Assembly (NCBI RefSeq): GCF_014876185.1
Contig: NZ_JADALJ010000001.1
Span: 310,001 to 374,000 of the forward strand
DNA: 64,000 nt
Direction of reading: 5' to 3'
Source of the DNA: Rufibacter sp. LB8
GTDB taxonomy: Bacteria; Bacteroidota; Bacteroidia; Cytophagales; Hymenobacteraceae
How positions within the stretch are numbered: position 1 is the stretch's first letter; the number at the start of each line of letters is the position of its first letter. The notes under the pieces are model-generated. The model worked only from the letters and a program-made list of their open reading frames with translations, did not search any database and was not told where the DNA came from. Both the position numbers and the translations under genes were made by a program. Positions 43,901-52,103 of the stretch are shown piece by piece.

Positions 43901-44203
43901 CCGGGGTTGGTGCAGACCATGAAAAAAGCCATTGCCGGCCATAACTGGATCATTCTGCGCAACGCCACGCACTCCATCATTCCCACGTTCTCCACCATGG
44001 GCATCAACCCAGAGTTTGAGGACATCGCCAAAGCCATTCAGGCCCTGGCCGCCAACCAGATGACCATTGAAACCGGCGAGGAAGCCAGCGACGAAACCAT
44101 GAACATGCTCTACACTTTGTTCGCCAAAATAGAAGACGTCTGCGCCCTGGCCGCCTCTGAACTGGAAGCTGAACTCTTGGAACTGAAATTGGTAACCTCG
44201 TAA
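40988..44203 (+). CDS. Hybrid sensor histidine kinase with 13-unit tandem repeat linker
   Basis: 1071 residues from ATG 40988 (MKESEKRYRRLIEASLDLLV); ATG 40943 would add 15 residues. Order: PAS 1 (about 1-115), 13 copies of a 21-residue coiled-coil unit (consensus ELSIANKELAFQNDEKEKRA), PAS 2 (YARGLIEASLDPLVTISPEG), coiled coil, HisKA (LSNMSHEIRTPMNAIIGF), HATPase (LVSNAVKFT, GTGLGLAIVKNLV), receiver (VVLMDLQMPVMNG, Lys in YISKPVDDK) and an HPt-like end (NATHSIIPTFSTMG). The two PAS domains are close duplicates. A full phosphorelay within one protein is expected; the output regulator is unknown. Confidence 0.92.
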   Translation: MKESEKRYRRLIEASLDLLVTVNQEGIIIDANEATTTFTGVEHSQLLGADFFPFFSNPEAARLVFKEVMAQGAVVDVPLSIKHVNGSLIDISFVGSVYQDEQGTTLGAVIVGRETGDRNWATELGIANKELAFQHNEKEKRADELSIANEELAFQNDEKGKRAAELSIANDELAFQNDEKEKRAQELSVANKELAFQNDEKEKRAAELSIANIELAFQNDEKEKRAQELSVANTELAFQNDEKEKRAAELSIANIELAFQNDEKEKRAAELSVANKELAFQNDEKEKRAQELSIANTELAFQNDEKEKRAQELSIANKELAFQNDEKEKRAQELSIANKELAFQNDEKEKRAAELSIANIELAFQNEEKEKRAAELVIANKELAFQNDEKVKRAAELRVANYARGLIEASLDPLVTISPEGKITDMNQATVKVTGWDREQLIDSDFFTYFTEPQMAREVYQEVFAKGAVADSPLTLKHKDGKLTDVLFNGSVYRNDKGKVLGVVVVARDVTDQKRIATELIEAKVAAESATEQAEMAQAKAELATQIAEDAVKAKQQFLSNMSHEIRTPMNAIIGFTKVVLKTELTEKQREYLNAIKLSGDALIVLINDILDLAKVDAGKMTFEQIPFKLSASIFAMVHLFETKIQERNLELVMEYDPKIPEVLVGDPVRLHQIILNLVSNAVKFTTQGTITVGVRLLVQDEQKVILEFAVTDTGIGISEKKLSTVFDNFQQATSDTSRLYGGTGLGLAIVKNLVEPQGGTISVKSKQGVGSTFSFILSFNKTEEKAAADLGLHIELEAGLKDVKILVVEDIALNQLLMKTLLEDFGFEMEVANNGEIAIEKLKTNTYDVVLMDLQMPVMNGFEATTYIRNKLKLKVPIIALTADVTTVDVEKCKAVGMNDYISKPVDDKLLYAKIVKYLKNPDLAKNLELPEPEDLQNQPLRCVNFEYLKRITKNKDRMVEMIQLYLQEIPGLVQTMKKAIAGHNWIILRNATHSIIPTFSTMGINPEFEDIAKAIQALAANQMTIETGEEASDETMNMLYTLFAKIEDVCALAASELEAELLELKLVTS
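41354..42172 (+). repeat. 13 x 63-nt tandem repeat within the hybrid kinase gene
   Basis: Thirteen in-frame units of exactly 21 codons, each ELxxANxELAFQNDEKEKRAx. Only a few positions vary (S/G/V/R after EL, K/T/I/E/D after AN, AA/AQ/AD at the end). Codons differ between units while the amino acids are conserved, so the array is old and under protein-level selection. 21 residues equal three heptads, consistent with a continuous coiled coil between the PAS domains. Confidence 0.95.
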
Positions 44204-44222
44204 GAAGCAATATATTTCAATT

Positions 44223-44288
44223 AAAAAAGGTTTTCCCGTTTTGGGGCTCATTTCCAGAAATGAGCCCCAAAACGGGAAGACCTTTTTT
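44223..44288. repeat. Dispersed palindromic repeat, copy 19 (G:C variant; terminator-like)
   Basis: The core TTCCCGTTTTGGGGCTC... / ...GAGCCCCAAAACGGGAA (44233-44278) carries the matched C-to-G/G-to-C change. Pairing continues outward as AAAAAAGGT / ACCTTTTTT with one mismatch. With the T7 tract it makes an intrinsic terminator 19 nt after the kinase stop. Confidence 0.92.
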
Positions 44289-44289
44289 T

Positions 44290-44383
44290 GTAGAGACGCA
44301 ATACCTTGCGTCTTTTCTCCATGAAACAAGAAAGGTGCAAGGCGATAGAAATGCGTTGGAGCCGCAAGGTATTGCGTCTCTAC
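44290..44383. repeat. Fold-back element with 21-nt perfect inverted arms
   Basis: The arm beginning GTAGAGACGCAATACCTTGC at 44290-44310 is exactly complementary to 44363-44383 (ending TATTGCGTCTCTAC), with 52 nt between. It lies between palindrome copies 19 and 20. It resembles small MITE-type elements and shares the TGTAGAGAC end with the 27-nt palindromes at 53536 and 57637. Confidence 0.85.
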
Positions 44384-44426
44384 ATCTAGACAATTTCAGC
44401 CATCATAATCCACCTTTCCACGGAAC

Positions 44427-44466
44427 CCGTTTTCGGGCTCATTTCTGAAAACGAGCCCGAAAACGG
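44427..44466. repeat. Dispersed palindromic repeat, copy 20
   Basis: CCGTTTTCGGGCTCATTTC / GAAAACGAGCCCGAAAACGG, ending 3 nt before the stop of the TonB-dependent receptor gene. Confidence 0.92.
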
Positions 44467-44469
44467 AGC

Positions 44470-46944
44470 TTAGGTGCGGTTCAATTCCTCCAGGTTGTTG
44501 TTTCTCTTTTTAGGGTCAAACTTGGCGCCTCTGCTGAAATTGTACCGCAGTGAAAAGCCCAGGTTCTGCATGTACAGGTACTGGTCAAAGTCATTGACGT
44601 TGTTGCCAATTCTGGTGTCAAAGCGCAGGCGGTAAGACCTGAACACATCATTCAGGTTCACCGTCAGGTCCAATTTCTTGTTCAGGAAACTCTTTCTAAG
44701 GCCCAGATGCACCCACCACATAGCCCCCACCTTGTACAAGCCAGACGCTCCCGGGCCGCGGGCGGTGCCGTTTATTTCCAGCTTAAAGTCGCTGGGCAGT
44801 AAAATATTGTGGGTGGTTTGGAATGCATACAACACCTGCGCATTGATTTGCCGTTCGCCCAGCGCGGTAATTCTGAATTCATTGTAGGCCACGGTGAGCG
44901 TGTTGTTGGTGTCCCATTTCTTGGAAATCTGGAACGGCGCAATGCCCACAAAGCTAAAATTATAGGAATCATCTACGTTGCCGGTGGTGTAAATGGTAAG
45001 CGCCTTCTCCACGTCCAGAATGGGCAACTCAGACATCACATCTTGCATGTATTGGTAATTGAACACCAGGCTGTAGTCTTTAAAGAACCGTTGCGTGACT
45101 GACAGCGCGTGCGTGAATTGCGGCCGCAGGCCAGGGTTGCCCTGCGTGACGGTGAACGGGTCACGGTAAATGATGAACGGGTTGAGGTTGCCGTAATTGG
45201 GACGCTGTATGCGGCGCGTGTAGCTGTAATTCACGTGGTAGTTCTCAGAGAGTTTCTGCTGCAAAAAGAAGCTGGGGAAGAAGTTGAGGTACTCGCGGTT
45301 GGTCACCTGCTTGGTGGTCAGAGATTCACCGCGCGACTGCGTTCCTTCGGCCCGGAGGCCCAGTTGCAGGATGTAGCGCGGGCTCAGCGTGGAGTTCCAG
45401 TTGGCGTAGGCGGCGTAAATGTTTTCATCATAGATAAAGTGGTTGGTTCTGTTTTTGTCCAGCACCAGGCCGGTGTTGTTGAAATAGAATTTAGAGTCAT
45501 TGTCAGATTCCACGCGGCTGGCCTTCACGCCCAATTCCAGTTTGCTTTTGCCAAACAGGTTTTGGGCATAATCTACCTTAGCCGAATAAATATTGAAACC
45601 GTTTTCTGTGTTGGTGTACAGAAAATCCTGCTCAGGCGCTTTGCCCGCGGTGTAATAAGTGGTGTAATTGTAGAAGTTGGAAGCCCCGTAGTTGGCAATT
45701 TTCACAAAGTCCAAATCCGCGGAAAGCGTGGTGCCTACGGTGTCCAGCTTGCCGGTGTAATGCACGTTGGTGTTGAAGTTGGTGAACGTGTTGGTGGTGT
45801 AATTGTCAGCGTCTACCAGGCTGGAAGGCTGCCCGGCGGTGGTGCCGTAATAACTGTCTGACAGGAAATCTGACCAGGCGGTGTTCCGGTTGAAACTTAT
45901 GACCGTGCCCACGCTGTGCTGGTCTGTGAGGCTATAATCGGTGCCCACCCTGAAATTAGGTGGCCCCAGGTTTTTGCTCTGGCCTTTGGTGTCTTGGTCA
46001 ATAAAGACAAGGCCGTCTTTGCTGTCAAACACACGGGTGAAAACGCCTTCGCGGTTGTTCACGCGGCGCGGCAGGTCTGTGATCAAAAACGAATTCCAGT
46101 TGCCCGCCCGGTGGTAAATGCTGCCGCCCACGTTGCCGCCCACCTGCTTGAAATTTGTGTTCACGCCCGCCTGCACGCTGCCATTAATGCCCCTGATCTC
46201 GTTTTTCTTTAAGTTGATGTTCAAAATACCGGAAGAACCTTCGGCGTCAAACTTGGCCGAGGGGTTGGTCATAATCTCAATGTTCTTGATGTTTTCCGCC
46301 GACATGCTTTCCAGCATATTGCGCAAGTCAATGGCAGACATATAGGTGAGTTTACCGTTGAGCATGACCGTAATGCCGCCTCGGCCGTTGAGCTGAATGT
46401 TGCCCTCAGGGTCCACAAACACGCCCGGCGCCCGTGAGAGCACGTCAAACGCAGTCCGTCCGGCGGCCAGGGCCGTGCCTTCCACGCTCACCACCATTTT
46501 ATCGGCTTCATAGGTAATAGTGGGCCGAAGGCTGGTCACGGTCACTTCTTTCAGTTTGGTGGAGGAAGTGGCCAAGCGCATAGTTGGGGCGGTGACGACA
46601 GGATTTTGGGCGCTGACTTCCACCAGATTGCTCTGCTTGGTGTCATAGCCTATAAAACTGAAGGAAAGCGTGTACTGCCCGTACGGCACGTTGTTGAAGG
46701 AAAACTGGCCCTGGGCGTTGGTAAGCGTGCCGTCCTGGGCTTTAACTAAACCTTTGGGCAGCAGCGCCACCGTAGCGTACTCAATGGGTTTGCCCGTAAG
46801 CGAATCCAGCAGCTGCCCGGTGATTTTGCCGGTGGCGGCAGGGGAGGGCACTACAGCCGACGTCGTGTTCTGCGCCTGCCCTGGCCAAATCACGCAAAGG
46901 CAAAGGCATAGCAATCCCAGCAAAAAGAGGGCTCTTTTTTTCAT
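44470..46944 (-). CDS. TonB-dependent receptor-like outer-membrane protein with carboxypeptidase-regulatory domain
   Basis: 824 residues. Signal peptide MKKRALFLLGLLCLCLCVIWPGQAQ; a CarboxypepD_reg-like domain (GKITGQLLDSLTGKPIEYATVALL); a plug (VTSLRPTITYEADKMVVSVEG..GRTAFDVLSRAPGVFVDPEGNIQLNGRGGITVMLNGK); then a large beta-barrel of the OMP_b-brl_3 type ending in LRYNFSRGAKFDPKKRNN. This branch is widespread in Bacteroidota, often without a SusD partner, as here. The ligand is unknown. Confidence 0.9.
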   Translation of the reverse strand: MKKRALFLLGLLCLCLCVIWPGQAQNTTSAVVPSPAATGKITGQLLDSLTGKPIEYATVALLPKGLVKAQDGTLTNAQGQFSFNNVPYGQYTLSFSFIGYDTKQSNLVEVSAQNPVVTAPTMRLATSSTKLKEVTVTSLRPTITYEADKMVVSVEGTALAAGRTAFDVLSRAPGVFVDPEGNIQLNGRGGITVMLNGKLTYMSAIDLRNMLESMSAENIKNIEIMTNPSAKFDAEGSSGILNINLKKNEIRGINGSVQAGVNTNFKQVGGNVGGSIYHRAGNWNSFLITDLPRRVNNREGVFTRVFDSKDGLVFIDQDTKGQSKNLGPPNFRVGTDYSLTDQHSVGTVISFNRNTAWSDFLSDSYYGTTAGQPSSLVDADNYTTNTFTNFNTNVHYTGKLDTVGTTLSADLDFVKIANYGASNFYNYTTYYTAGKAPEQDFLYTNTENGFNIYSAKVDYAQNLFGKSKLELGVKASRVESDNDSKFYFNNTGLVLDKNRTNHFIYDENIYAAYANWNSTLSPRYILQLGLRAEGTQSRGESLTTKQVTNREYLNFFPSFFLQQKLSENYHVNYSYTRRIQRPNYGNLNPFIIYRDPFTVTQGNPGLRPQFTHALSVTQRFFKDYSLVFNYQYMQDVMSELPILDVEKALTIYTTGNVDDSYNFSFVGIAPFQISKKWDTNNTLTVAYNEFRITALGERQINAQVLYAFQTTHNILLPSDFKLEINGTARGPGASGLYKVGAMWWVHLGLRKSFLNKKLDLTVNLNDVFRSYRLRFDTRIGNNVNDFDQYLYMQNLGFSLRYNFSRGAKFDPKKRNNNLEELNRT

Positions 46945-47076
46945 AAGAAAGTGTGGTAGGCGTTGTAAGAAGTGTTGGTGTAGGGGCTTGTAGTGAAAAG
47001 ACTACTGAGCCCCTGATTCGTTGCACGGGAAATGAAATTTATTTTTGGGTGAGGTTTGGCAGCGCAGGCAAATGTC

Positions 47077-47114
47077 TGTTTTGGGGTTCATTTCCAGAAA
47101 TGAGCCCCAAAACG
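47077..47114. repeat. Dispersed palindromic repeat, copy 21 (G:C variant)
   Basis: TGTTTTGGGGTTCATTTCC / GAAATGAGCCCCAAAACG, again with both arms changed from C:G to G:C at the same pair. Confidence 0.9.
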
Positions 47115-47297
47115 CAAGTGAATATAGCGCTGTAGCTTTTGGCGGACCAACGCATTAATTTAAGGTCGAATTCTGGTTACCTATTTCTTTTTAGAATTAA
47201 AAAATCAACTTAAACCGAAGAAGAGATGCTTAATTTGTTTTCATGCTTGACAAAAGTATCCTTACTTGCGCAGCAGAAATAAGCCGGTTGCAAGCGG

Positions 47298-47343
47298 TTT
47301 CCGTTTTTGGCTTCGTTTCCAGAAATGAGCCCGAAAACGGAAA
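47298..47343. repeat. Dispersed palindromic repeat, copy 22
   Basis: TTTCCGTTTTTGGCTTCGTTTCC / GAAATGAGCCCGAAAACGGAAA, 25 nt before the start of the NTPase gene. Confidence 0.9.
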
Positions 47344-47368
47344 TTCAATCTCCTAAAAAAAACCTGCT

Positions 47369-47902
47369 ATGTCCAGCAAAAAAGTGGTGGTGGCGTCTGC
47401 CAATCCCGTGAAAGTACAGGCCGCCCTGGCCGGGTTGCAGCGCATGTTCCCGCATGACCAGTTTGAAGCCGTACCGCTAGAAGTGCCCTCCGGCGTGGCC
47501 GACCAACCCATGACCGACCAGGAAACGCTGCAAGGCGCCCTTAACCGGGTAGAAAATGCATTTACGCAAAGACCGGAGGCTGATTTTTGGATTGGTCTGG
47601 AAGGCGGTGTGGAGCAGGTTCACCATGAGTTGGCCTCTTTTGCCTGGGTAGTGGTGAAGGCAGGTACCACGTGGGGCAAAGCCCGGTCAGGCACGTTTTT
47701 CCTGCCCCAGAAAGTAGCCGACTTGGTGAACCAGGGCGTGGAACTGGGCCCGGCCAACGACCAGATTTTCAGCCAGGTCAACTCCAAGCAAAAAGGCGGG
47801 GCCATTGGTATTCTGAGTCACGGCGCCCTGGGCCGGAAAGAACTCTACGAGCAGGCGGTGGTATTGGCTTTGGTGCCGTTCCAGAATCCAGAACTTTACT
47901 GA
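47369..47902 (+). CDS. Inosine/xanthosine triphosphatase, YjjX/DUF84 family
   Basis: 177 residues, normal length. The start MSSKKVVVASANPVKVQAAL and the central PSGVADQPMTDQETLQGALNRVENAF are diagnostic; later FWIGLEGGVEQV and GAIGILSHGALGRKELYEQAVVLALVPF match. It removes deaminated purine nucleoside triphosphates (ITP, XTP) from the nucleotide pool. It stands alone between palindromic repeats. Confidence 0.92.
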   Translation: MSSKKVVVASANPVKVQAALAGLQRMFPHDQFEAVPLEVPSGVADQPMTDQETLQGALNRVENAFTQRPEADFWIGLEGGVEQVHHELASFAWVVVKAGTTWGKARSGTFFLPQKVADLVNQGVELGPANDQIFSQVNSKQKGGAIGILSHGALGRKELYEQAVVLALVPFQNPELY

Positions 47903-47941
47903 CAATCCCTGTTTCGTTAGGAAACCAATTGAGGAATGGTC

Positions 47942-47981
47942 CCGTTTTCGGGCTCATTTCTGGAAATGAAGCCGAAAACGG
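47942..47981. repeat. Dispersed palindromic repeat, copy 23
   Basis: CCGTTTTCGGGCTCATTTC / GAAATGAAGCCGAAAACGG between convergent genes. Confidence 0.92.
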
Positions 47982-48080
47982 AAGTTTAATCCAGTAAGCT
48001 GAATCAGGCAGCGTTGCCAGCACTATGCTACAGCAAAGTATCGGGTTGACATTACTAGATCTAGGTTGCCTTGCAAATAA

Positions 48081-48476
48081 TTAGCGGTTGTCCATGATTT
48101 CTTGCAGGCAATTAAACTCTAGCGGTTTAGATAGAAACCCGGCCACCCATGGGTTGTTGGCGGCCTTTTCCTTGTCTAAGATTTCCAGGGACGATGATAA
48201 AATATAAATGGTGAATTTCTTCTTGAGGTCTTCACTAAAGCTTTGGTACAATTCCAGAAATTCCCAGCCCGTCATGGACGGCATGTTGATGTCCAGAAAC
48301 ATGATGGTTTGCTGCGTATCAACTGCATCAGGATGTGAAATGTAAGCCAGGGCGGCCTCGGGCTCCAGAAAAGAAGTGACCTGTGCCTTGGAGTTAAACC
48401 GCTGAATGATGAACTCACAGATCATGTTGTTGGTAGGGTCATCGTCAACTATGATGTAGGTGGAAGGCGTGCTCAT
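48081..48476 (-). CDS. Single-domain response regulator (CheY-like)
   Basis: 131 residues from ATG 48476 (MSTPSTYIIVDDDPTNNMIC). Receiver only: acidic pocket DDD, phospho-acceptor in MFLDINMPSMTGWEF, Ser/Thr in IYILSSSLEILDKEKA and Lys in GFLSKPLEF. No DNA-binding domain. The start overlaps the end of the upstream kinase gene by 32 nt, so it is that kinase's likely partner and would pass the phosphate to an HPt or act by protein contact. Confidence 0.92.
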   Translation of the reverse strand: MSTPSTYIIVDDDPTNNMICEFIIQRFNSKAQVTSFLEPEAALAYISHPDAVDTQQTIMFLDINMPSMTGWEFLELYQSFSEDLKKKFTIYILSSSLEILDKEKAANNPWVAGFLSKPLEFNCLQEIMDNR

Positions 48477-51400
48477 GTGTGCGTGCTTTACTTGAAACGT
48501 TGCTTTTGAATAAGATGGTGAATTCCACACCTTGGTTTACTTCGCTTTGAACCGAAATTTTGCCACCCAGTGCCTCTACCTGCGTTTTGACCATGAACAG
48601 ACCAAGTCCTTTGCCTTCTACGTGGTAATGGAACCTTTTGTACAGGCCAAACAGCTGATCTTTCTTTTTGACCAGGTCAATTCCCAGGCCGTTGTCTTTA
48701 AAGGTTAGGTGCATGCCGTCTTTCACTCGGGCACTTTTTATTTCTATGTGCGGCGGAAGGCCGGGCTGGCGGTATTTAATGCTGTTTAGAATAAGGTTGT
48801 AGAAAATGCTGTGCAGGTAACTTTTGACCGTCACAATTTCTGGGTGCTCAGAAAAATCAGTGCTAATCTTTACATTTTCCTGGGTAATGAGGTGCTGAAT
48901 GCTGGACGTAATGCCCACCACTAGGTCCGTGAGATTTATAGACTCCTTGTTTTCAGCGATGTCTTTTTTGACCGTGAGAATGGTGTTCAAATCAATAATC
49001 ACGCTGTCCAGACGCTTTATGTTGATTTTGAGGGCATTGAGAAGATTGTCTTTGGCTTCTTGGGGGTTGTTTGGAAGATCCATTAAATCTACCAACCCCA
49101 TGATATTGGCCACCGGCGCCCGCAGGTTATGTGACACAATGTATGAGAATTGCTCCAGGCCTTTGTTCGCGTCAATCAATTCTTCAGTATACGTGTGCAG
49201 GTTTTCGTTGAGTTCCAGTAGGTGCAGGTCTTTCTGCTTACGTTCGGTCACGTCTTTAAAATAGACAGAAAGCCCGCTGCCCGAAGGGTAGGCCGTGACA
49301 CTGAACCAACACTGCGCCTTGTCATAAAAGGCCTCAAAATGTTGGATTTTATCTTCGTTTATCGCCTTTTGATAGTAGTCATAGAAAGGGGTGCCTACTA
49401 CGTCTGGAAATTTTTCCCACAGGTTGTGTCCTTTCATCTCTTCTTTGCTGCGGCCCAGGAGCTTCTCTGCCTGCTGGTTCCAGTAGGTGACTACCCACTC
49501 TTTGGTGAGCGCATAGAAAGCATCGCCAATGCTTTCCAGAATCACGTTTTTTTCTTTGTACACCTCCAGCATTTCCAGTTCGGCTTTTTTCATGGCGTCT
49601 ATGTCCTGAATGCTGCCGTAGAAACGGGTAACTTTTTGGTCAATGATTTCTGTCTGACCAATTATGCGCACCCAGCGGTCTTTGCCGGTGGCGGTGGTGA
49701 TGAGCAATTCCAGGTCAAAGGGAGTACCTTTCTGGAAGGCGGCTTCTAAAGCGTTGAAAATGATTTCTCGGTTTGCACCGGCTTTGTAGAAGTTGATTCC
49801 CGTGGCCACGTCTGGCGTAAAGTCCTGGGGCACGTCATGTATTTCTTTGGTAATGTCTGACCAGAAAACGTCCATGGTGGTCATATCTACCTCAAAAGTA
49901 CCAATGCGGGCCAGCACCGAGGCTTCTTTGAGCAGCTTCTCCAACTGTTTCTGTTTGGTGATGTCTTGCATGGCGCCCACCATCCTAACAGGGTTCTGCT
50001 GCGTGTCTCTGATGATAAAGCCCCGGTCTGAGACAAAGGCATAATCTCCGTTGGCTTTTTTGAACCGGTATTCTGCCTCCCAGTGGGTGTCTTCGCTTTT
50101 GAGCGCAGCATTGATATGGGCTCTGGTTTGGGATAAATCTGCGGGGTGCACGTTGCTAGACCATGTGCGCTGGGACTGGTTTAGCTCTTTGACGTTGTAG
50201 CCGAACAGGTATTCCACGCCTTCACTCCAGTAGAAATCATTTGTGTTAAGGTCCCAGTCCCAGATGGCGTCTGACGTAGCTTTAGAGACCAGTTCATACC
50301 GCGCGTTGCTTTGCAGCAGGGCCTGCTCTGCTTTTTCCCTCTCTGTTATGTCTTGGCAAACTACCATGAGGCAATTGGTTTGCTTATACAGCAAGTGGTG
50401 CCCAGAGATTTCTACTTTAAGTGGGGTGCCGTTTTTAGTGGTGTTTTCAAAAGCCCCGTAATTCAGCGTGCCATTTTCTGAGGATAACTGGTGAAGGGTA
50501 GCTTTGGTGCGAACGGCTTCCTGTTCTGGCAACAGGTCTAAGAAGGTCATTTGCAACAATTCTAACCGGGTATAACCATAGTGGTCAACAACTGCTTGAT
50601 TAGCGTCAAGAATCTTGAAGGTCTGCGGGTCAAAAATAAGTTTGGGCAGCGGGCTGCAATTAAAGAGTTGCCGGTACTGCTCCTCAGACTGTTTTATTTC
50701 ATCCTCGGCGTTTTTACGTTCCGTGATATCCCTGAAATTATCTACAATGCCCTTGATGGCGGGGTCATGCAGCATGTTGGTGAGAGTGGCCTCGGCCCAG
50801 CGCCAGGAGCCATTTTTGTGCCGCAGGCGCGCATCCATCCCCTTCATGGGGACGCCCGGTTGTGACAGGCATTTTTGCATGGTATGCATGGCCACCTCCA
50901 CATCTTGGGGGTGAATGATTTCCTGGAGGTTCAATAGTAAGGCTTCCTGTTCAGAATATCCCAGCACATGGCTAATAGACGGCGACACATAGGTAGGGGT
51001 GAACTCTTGGTTCAAGATCACCACCACATCGCCGCCGTTTTCAATCAGGCTCCTGTATTTATGTTCATTGCTGATCAGTTCCTGTAAGTGGTTTTGGCGC
51101 TCTTTCTCCAGCAGGTGTTTGGCCAAGGCGTTTTCAATGGCCATGGGCAATCGTTCGGGCCTGTCTTTCAGGATGTAGTCATCGGCACCTTTTTTGAGCA
51201 TGCTCACGGCGTATTCATCTGTCATGGCGGCCGTGACCAATATAAAAGGAGTGGTGGTGCCGGAGGCATGGTAATATTCCAGGGCTTCCTCAGAGTTGAA
51301 AGAAGGCAAGGAATGGTCTGCCAGGATCAAGTCTGGCTGAAACGTCTCTAACGCGGAGATGAATTTTTCTTTGGTGTCTACCAGCAGCGCCTCAAACACT

Positions 51401-51486
51401 AACCCACTTTTTTTAAGCACCCGCCAGATCAAGGCCGCGTCACTGGGCGAATCTTCCAGATGGACAATCTTTAAGGGAGCAGGCAT
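48445..51486 (-). CDS. Receiver/multi-PAS sensor histidine kinase
   Basis: 1013 residues. An N-terminal receiver (KIVHLEDSPSDAALIW, Asp in DLILADHSLPSF, Lys in YILKDRPERL) is followed by about five PAS/PAC domains (for example NGGDVVVILNQEFTPTYVSPS, TSDAIWDWDLNTNDFYWSEG, SIGDAFYALTKEWVVTYWNQ), a coiled coil, H-box FSYIVSHNLRAPVANIMGL, N-box IFYNLILNSIKYRQ and G-boxes DNGLGIDL and GKGLGLFMVKTQVEALGG. No transmembrane helix. The receiver at the front means it can be controlled by an upstream kinase, possibly the one at 52104 through the regulator at 51646. Overlaps its own CheY-like partner downstream. Confidence 0.92.
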   Translation of the reverse strand: MPAPLKIVHLEDSPSDAALIWRVLKKSGLVFEALLVDTKEKFISALETFQPDLILADHSLPSFNSEEALEYYHASGTTTPFILVTAAMTDEYAVSMLKKGADDYILKDRPERLPMAIENALAKHLLEKERQNHLQELISNEHKYRSLIENGGDVVVILNQEFTPTYVSPSISHVLGYSEQEALLLNLQEIIHPQDVEVAMHTMQKCLSQPGVPMKGMDARLRHKNGSWRWAEATLTNMLHDPAIKGIVDNFRDITERKNAEDEIKQSEEQYRQLFNCSPLPKLIFDPQTFKILDANQAVVDHYGYTRLELLQMTFLDLLPEQEAVRTKATLHQLSSENGTLNYGAFENTTKNGTPLKVEISGHHLLYKQTNCLMVVCQDITEREKAEQALLQSNARYELVSKATSDAIWDWDLNTNDFYWSEGVEYLFGYNVKELNQSQRTWSSNVHPADLSQTRAHINAALKSEDTHWEAEYRFKKANGDYAFVSDRGFIIRDTQQNPVRMVGAMQDITKQKQLEKLLKEASVLARIGTFEVDMTTMDVFWSDITKEIHDVPQDFTPDVATGINFYKAGANREIIFNALEAAFQKGTPFDLELLITTATGKDRWVRIIGQTEIIDQKVTRFYGSIQDIDAMKKAELEMLEVYKEKNVILESIGDAFYALTKEWVVTYWNQQAEKLLGRSKEEMKGHNLWEKFPDVVGTPFYDYYQKAINEDKIQHFEAFYDKAQCWFSVTAYPSGSGLSVYFKDVTERKQKDLHLLELNENLHTYTEELIDANKGLEQFSYIVSHNLRAPVANIMGLVDLMDLPNNPQEAKDNLLNALKINIKRLDSVIIDLNTILTVKKDIAENKESINLTDLVVGITSSIQHLITQENVKISTDFSEHPEIVTVKSYLHSIFYNLILNSIKYRQPGLPPHIEIKSARVKDGMHLTFKDNGLGIDLVKKKDQLFGLYKRFHYHVEGKGLGLFMVKTQVEALGGKISVQSEVNQGVEFTILFKSNVSSKARTHEHAFHLHHS

Positions 51487-51593
51487 ATTGTAGGGCTTTG
51501 GGTAGGTTGGCTTGTCACAACATTCATGGCACTAATTCACCTGGGGGCTGGCGATAACTTTGGCAAAGCAAAAAGCCTGGCCGCTTTAGGGGG

Positions 51594-51631
51594 CGTTTTT
51601 GGCCTCTGTTTTCTAAATGAGGCGCAAAACG
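51594..51631. repeat. Dispersed palindromic repeat, copy 24 (degenerate)
   Basis: CGTTTTTGGCCTCTGTTTTC / TAAATGAGGCGCAAAACG. The outer CGTTTT/AAAACG and CCTC/GAGG pairs survive; the rest has drifted. Located between two - strand signalling genes. Confidence 0.75.
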
Positions 51632-51645
51632 GGGCCAAATGGTTT

Positions 51646-52089
51646 TTACACGTGCGGCGTATGGTTCACCACCAGCCAGTAAAAGCCCAGATCTGCAATG
51701 GTTTTAGAGAAGTTCTCAAAACCCACAGGCTTGACCACGTAGCTGTTGACTCCTAATTGATGGCTTTCAATAATGTCGCGCTCCTCTTTGGACGAAGTCA
51801 TCATGACCACCGGAATCAACTTGGTGCGGTCATCGCCTTTAATAATACGCAGCACCTCTAAGCCGCTAACCTTGGGCATTTTAAGGTCCAGGAAAATGAC
51901 TTTAGGCTTTTGGTCAATGTTTCTGCCCACAAACTCCCCGGTTCCAAAAATGAAGTCCAGGGCCTGCGCCCCGTCGGCCAGGTGAATGAGGTTGTTGGCC
52001 AGGTTATGCTTTTTGAGGGCCCGTATGGTGAGCATGGCGTCTGATTTGTTGTCTTCCACCAGAAGAATCTGAATATCTGCGTTGTTCAT
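51646..52089 (-). CDS. Single-domain response regulator (Rcp1-like)
   Basis: 147 residues from ATG 52089 (MNNADIQILLVEDNKSDAML). Receiver signature of the kind paired with phytochrome-like or PAS kinases: VEDNKSDAML, HLADGAQALDFIFG, Asp in VIFLDLKMPKVSG, MMTSSKEERDI and NSYVVKPVGFENF. No output domain. It begins 14 nt after the stop of the kinase at 52104, forming a two-gene unit. Confidence 0.93.
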   Translation of the reverse strand: MNNADIQILLVEDNKSDAMLTIRALKKHNLANNLIHLADGAQALDFIFGTGEFVGRNIDQKPKVIFLDLKMPKVSGLEVLRIIKGDDRTKLIPVVMMTSSKEERDIIESHQLGVNSYVVKPVGFENFSKTIADLGFYWLVVNHTPHV

Positions 52090-52103
52090 GTTTTCTACTT
52101 TTC

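Larger units (their letters stand above)
46945..47368. other. Divergent intergenic region, about 420 nt, with two repeat copies
   Basis: Contains palindrome copies 21 and 22 separated by 183 nt of AT-rich sequence. No gene is supported. A TTGACA (47248-47253) in the AT-rich part has no good -10 or -7 partner. Confidence 0.5.

Noticed and set aside
47248-47300. TTGACA as a sigma-70 -35 box before the NTPase gene
   Set aside because: No matching -10 at 17 nt, and Bacteroidota primary promoters use TTTG/TAnnTTTG rather than TTGACA/TATAAT.
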